The translations under genes and the position numbers were made by a program. Of a stretch of 6,601 nucleotides of DNA, positions 6,522 to 6,601 are shown piece after piece. Position 1 is the first letter of the stretch. Every line of letters begins with the position of its first letter. A model generated the notes under the pieces. The model worked only from the letters and a program-made list of their open reading frames with translations, searched no databases and had not been told where the DNA came from. The DNA comes from Euryarchaeota archaeon UBA121 (GTDB taxonomy: Archaea; Thermoplasmatota; Poseidoniia; Poseidoniales; Thalassarchaeaceae): NCBI GenBank assembly GCA_002499865.1, contig DANL01000042.1:11772-18372 (forward strand), written 5' to 3'.

Positions 6522-6533
6522 TACTAAATAGGG
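6522..6533 (+). promoter_or_regulatory. Possible TATA-like promoter element in the 3' non-coding tail
   Basis: The AT-rich TACTAAATAGGG lies 50 bases after the ABC-F stop and is similar to an archaeal TATA box. An archaeal start site would fall about 25 bases downstream, near 6550-6556, so it could serve a gene or RNA that continues past the window. No start codon with a long open frame follows within the window. The match is by eye only. Confidence 0.3.
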
Positions 6534-6564
6534 AACCTACGCGGAGGCGTCTTGTAGGGTTACC
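6531..6564 (+). other. Imperfect stem-loop after the ABC-F gene
   Basis: GGGAACCTAC (6531-6540) pairs with GTAGGGTTACC (6554-6564), giving nine Watson-Crick pairs with one G/A mismatch and one bulged G, around a 13-base loop. It sits in the 129-base non-coding end (6473-6601). No run of T follows, so it is not a standard intrinsic terminator. It may be a transcript-end structure, a protein-binding palindrome or part of an RNA. Confidence 0.55.
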
Positions 6565-6570
6565 AGTGGT

Positions 6571-6594
6571 TCGATTCTCAGACTTAGGAATCGA
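6571..6594 (+). other. Perfect 7-bp inverted repeat near the window end
   Basis: TCGATTC (6571-6577) pairs perfectly with GAATCGA (6588-6594) around a 10-base loop. TCGATTC also recurs as a direct copy at 6591-6597, so the right arm overlaps a third copy of the word. It begins six bases after the preceding stem-loop. A bound regulator site or RNA hairpin are both possible. The window ends at 6601, so the context is cut off. Confidence 0.5.
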
Positions 6595-6601
6595 TTCAGG
6601 T

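Noticed and set aside
6531..6564. Intrinsic terminator for the ABC-F gene
   Set aside because: The hairpin is imperfect, 58 bases after the stop codon, and is not followed by a T-run.
6565..6590. tRNA-like GGTTCGATTC (T-arm look-alike) near the end
   Set aside because: Placing TTCGATT as the T-loop leaves only one Watson-Crick pair and one wobble in the 5-bp stem, and no acceptor, D or anticodon arms can be drawn around it.
1..6601. Mobile element, CRISPR array, toxin-antitoxin or defence system
   Set aside because: No transposase or recombinase motif, no regularly spaced repeats, and every gene longer than 300 bases belongs to a recognisable housekeeping or catabolic family.

Overview
The window holds six complete protein genes, the tail of a seventh, and a short non-coding end. 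It most resembles a planktonic marine archaeon of the Marine Group II/III type (Thermoplasmatota). The support is indirect. Arginine is encoded mainly by AGA/AGG, and genes are packed with gaps of 3 to 68 bases. Genes at the head of a transcript lack a visible Shine-Dalgarno, while the one clear internal operon gene has one, as expected with leaderless mRNAs. The first partial protein ends in a Pro-rich linker-like tail. A bacterium with leaderless transcripts is not excluded, and there is no rRNA or other lineage marker to settle it.

Layout: (1) bases 1-54 are the Pro-rich C-terminus of an upstream protein. (2) 88-924 (+) is a crotonase-family enoyl-CoA hydratase with both catalytic glutamates and an unusual basic/Pro-rich insertion. 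(3) 937-2361 (-) is an aldehyde dehydrogenase, convergent with the hydratase across 12 bases. (4) 2424-3212 (+) is a second crotonase-family protein that lacks both hydratase glutamates and looks like a PaaG-type isomerase. It is followed after 3 bases by (5) 3216-3677 (+), a SixA-like histidine phosphatase. (6) 3669-4754 (-) is a membrane-anchored alpha/beta hydrolase whose 3' end overlaps the phosphatase gene by 9 bases. (7) 4811-6472 (+) is an ABC-F type translation ATPase starting at GTG. (8) 6473-6601 is non-coding, with a TATA-like stretch and two stem-loops.

The first four enzymes fit acyl-CoA and aldehyde catabolism: hydration and double-bond shifting of enoyl-CoAs, and oxidation of an aldehyde to its acid. 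The two crotonase paralogues appear to have different chemistries. The exported hydrolase could supply substrates and the ABC-F protein acts on ribosomes, but neither is linked to the catabolic genes by more than proximity.

I see no mobile element, CRISPR array, toxin-antitoxin pair or defence locus. The points most worth a second look are the insertion in the first hydratase, the structured 3' tail, the ABC-F protein in a probable archaeon, and the pairing of a crotonase with a histidine phosphatase.
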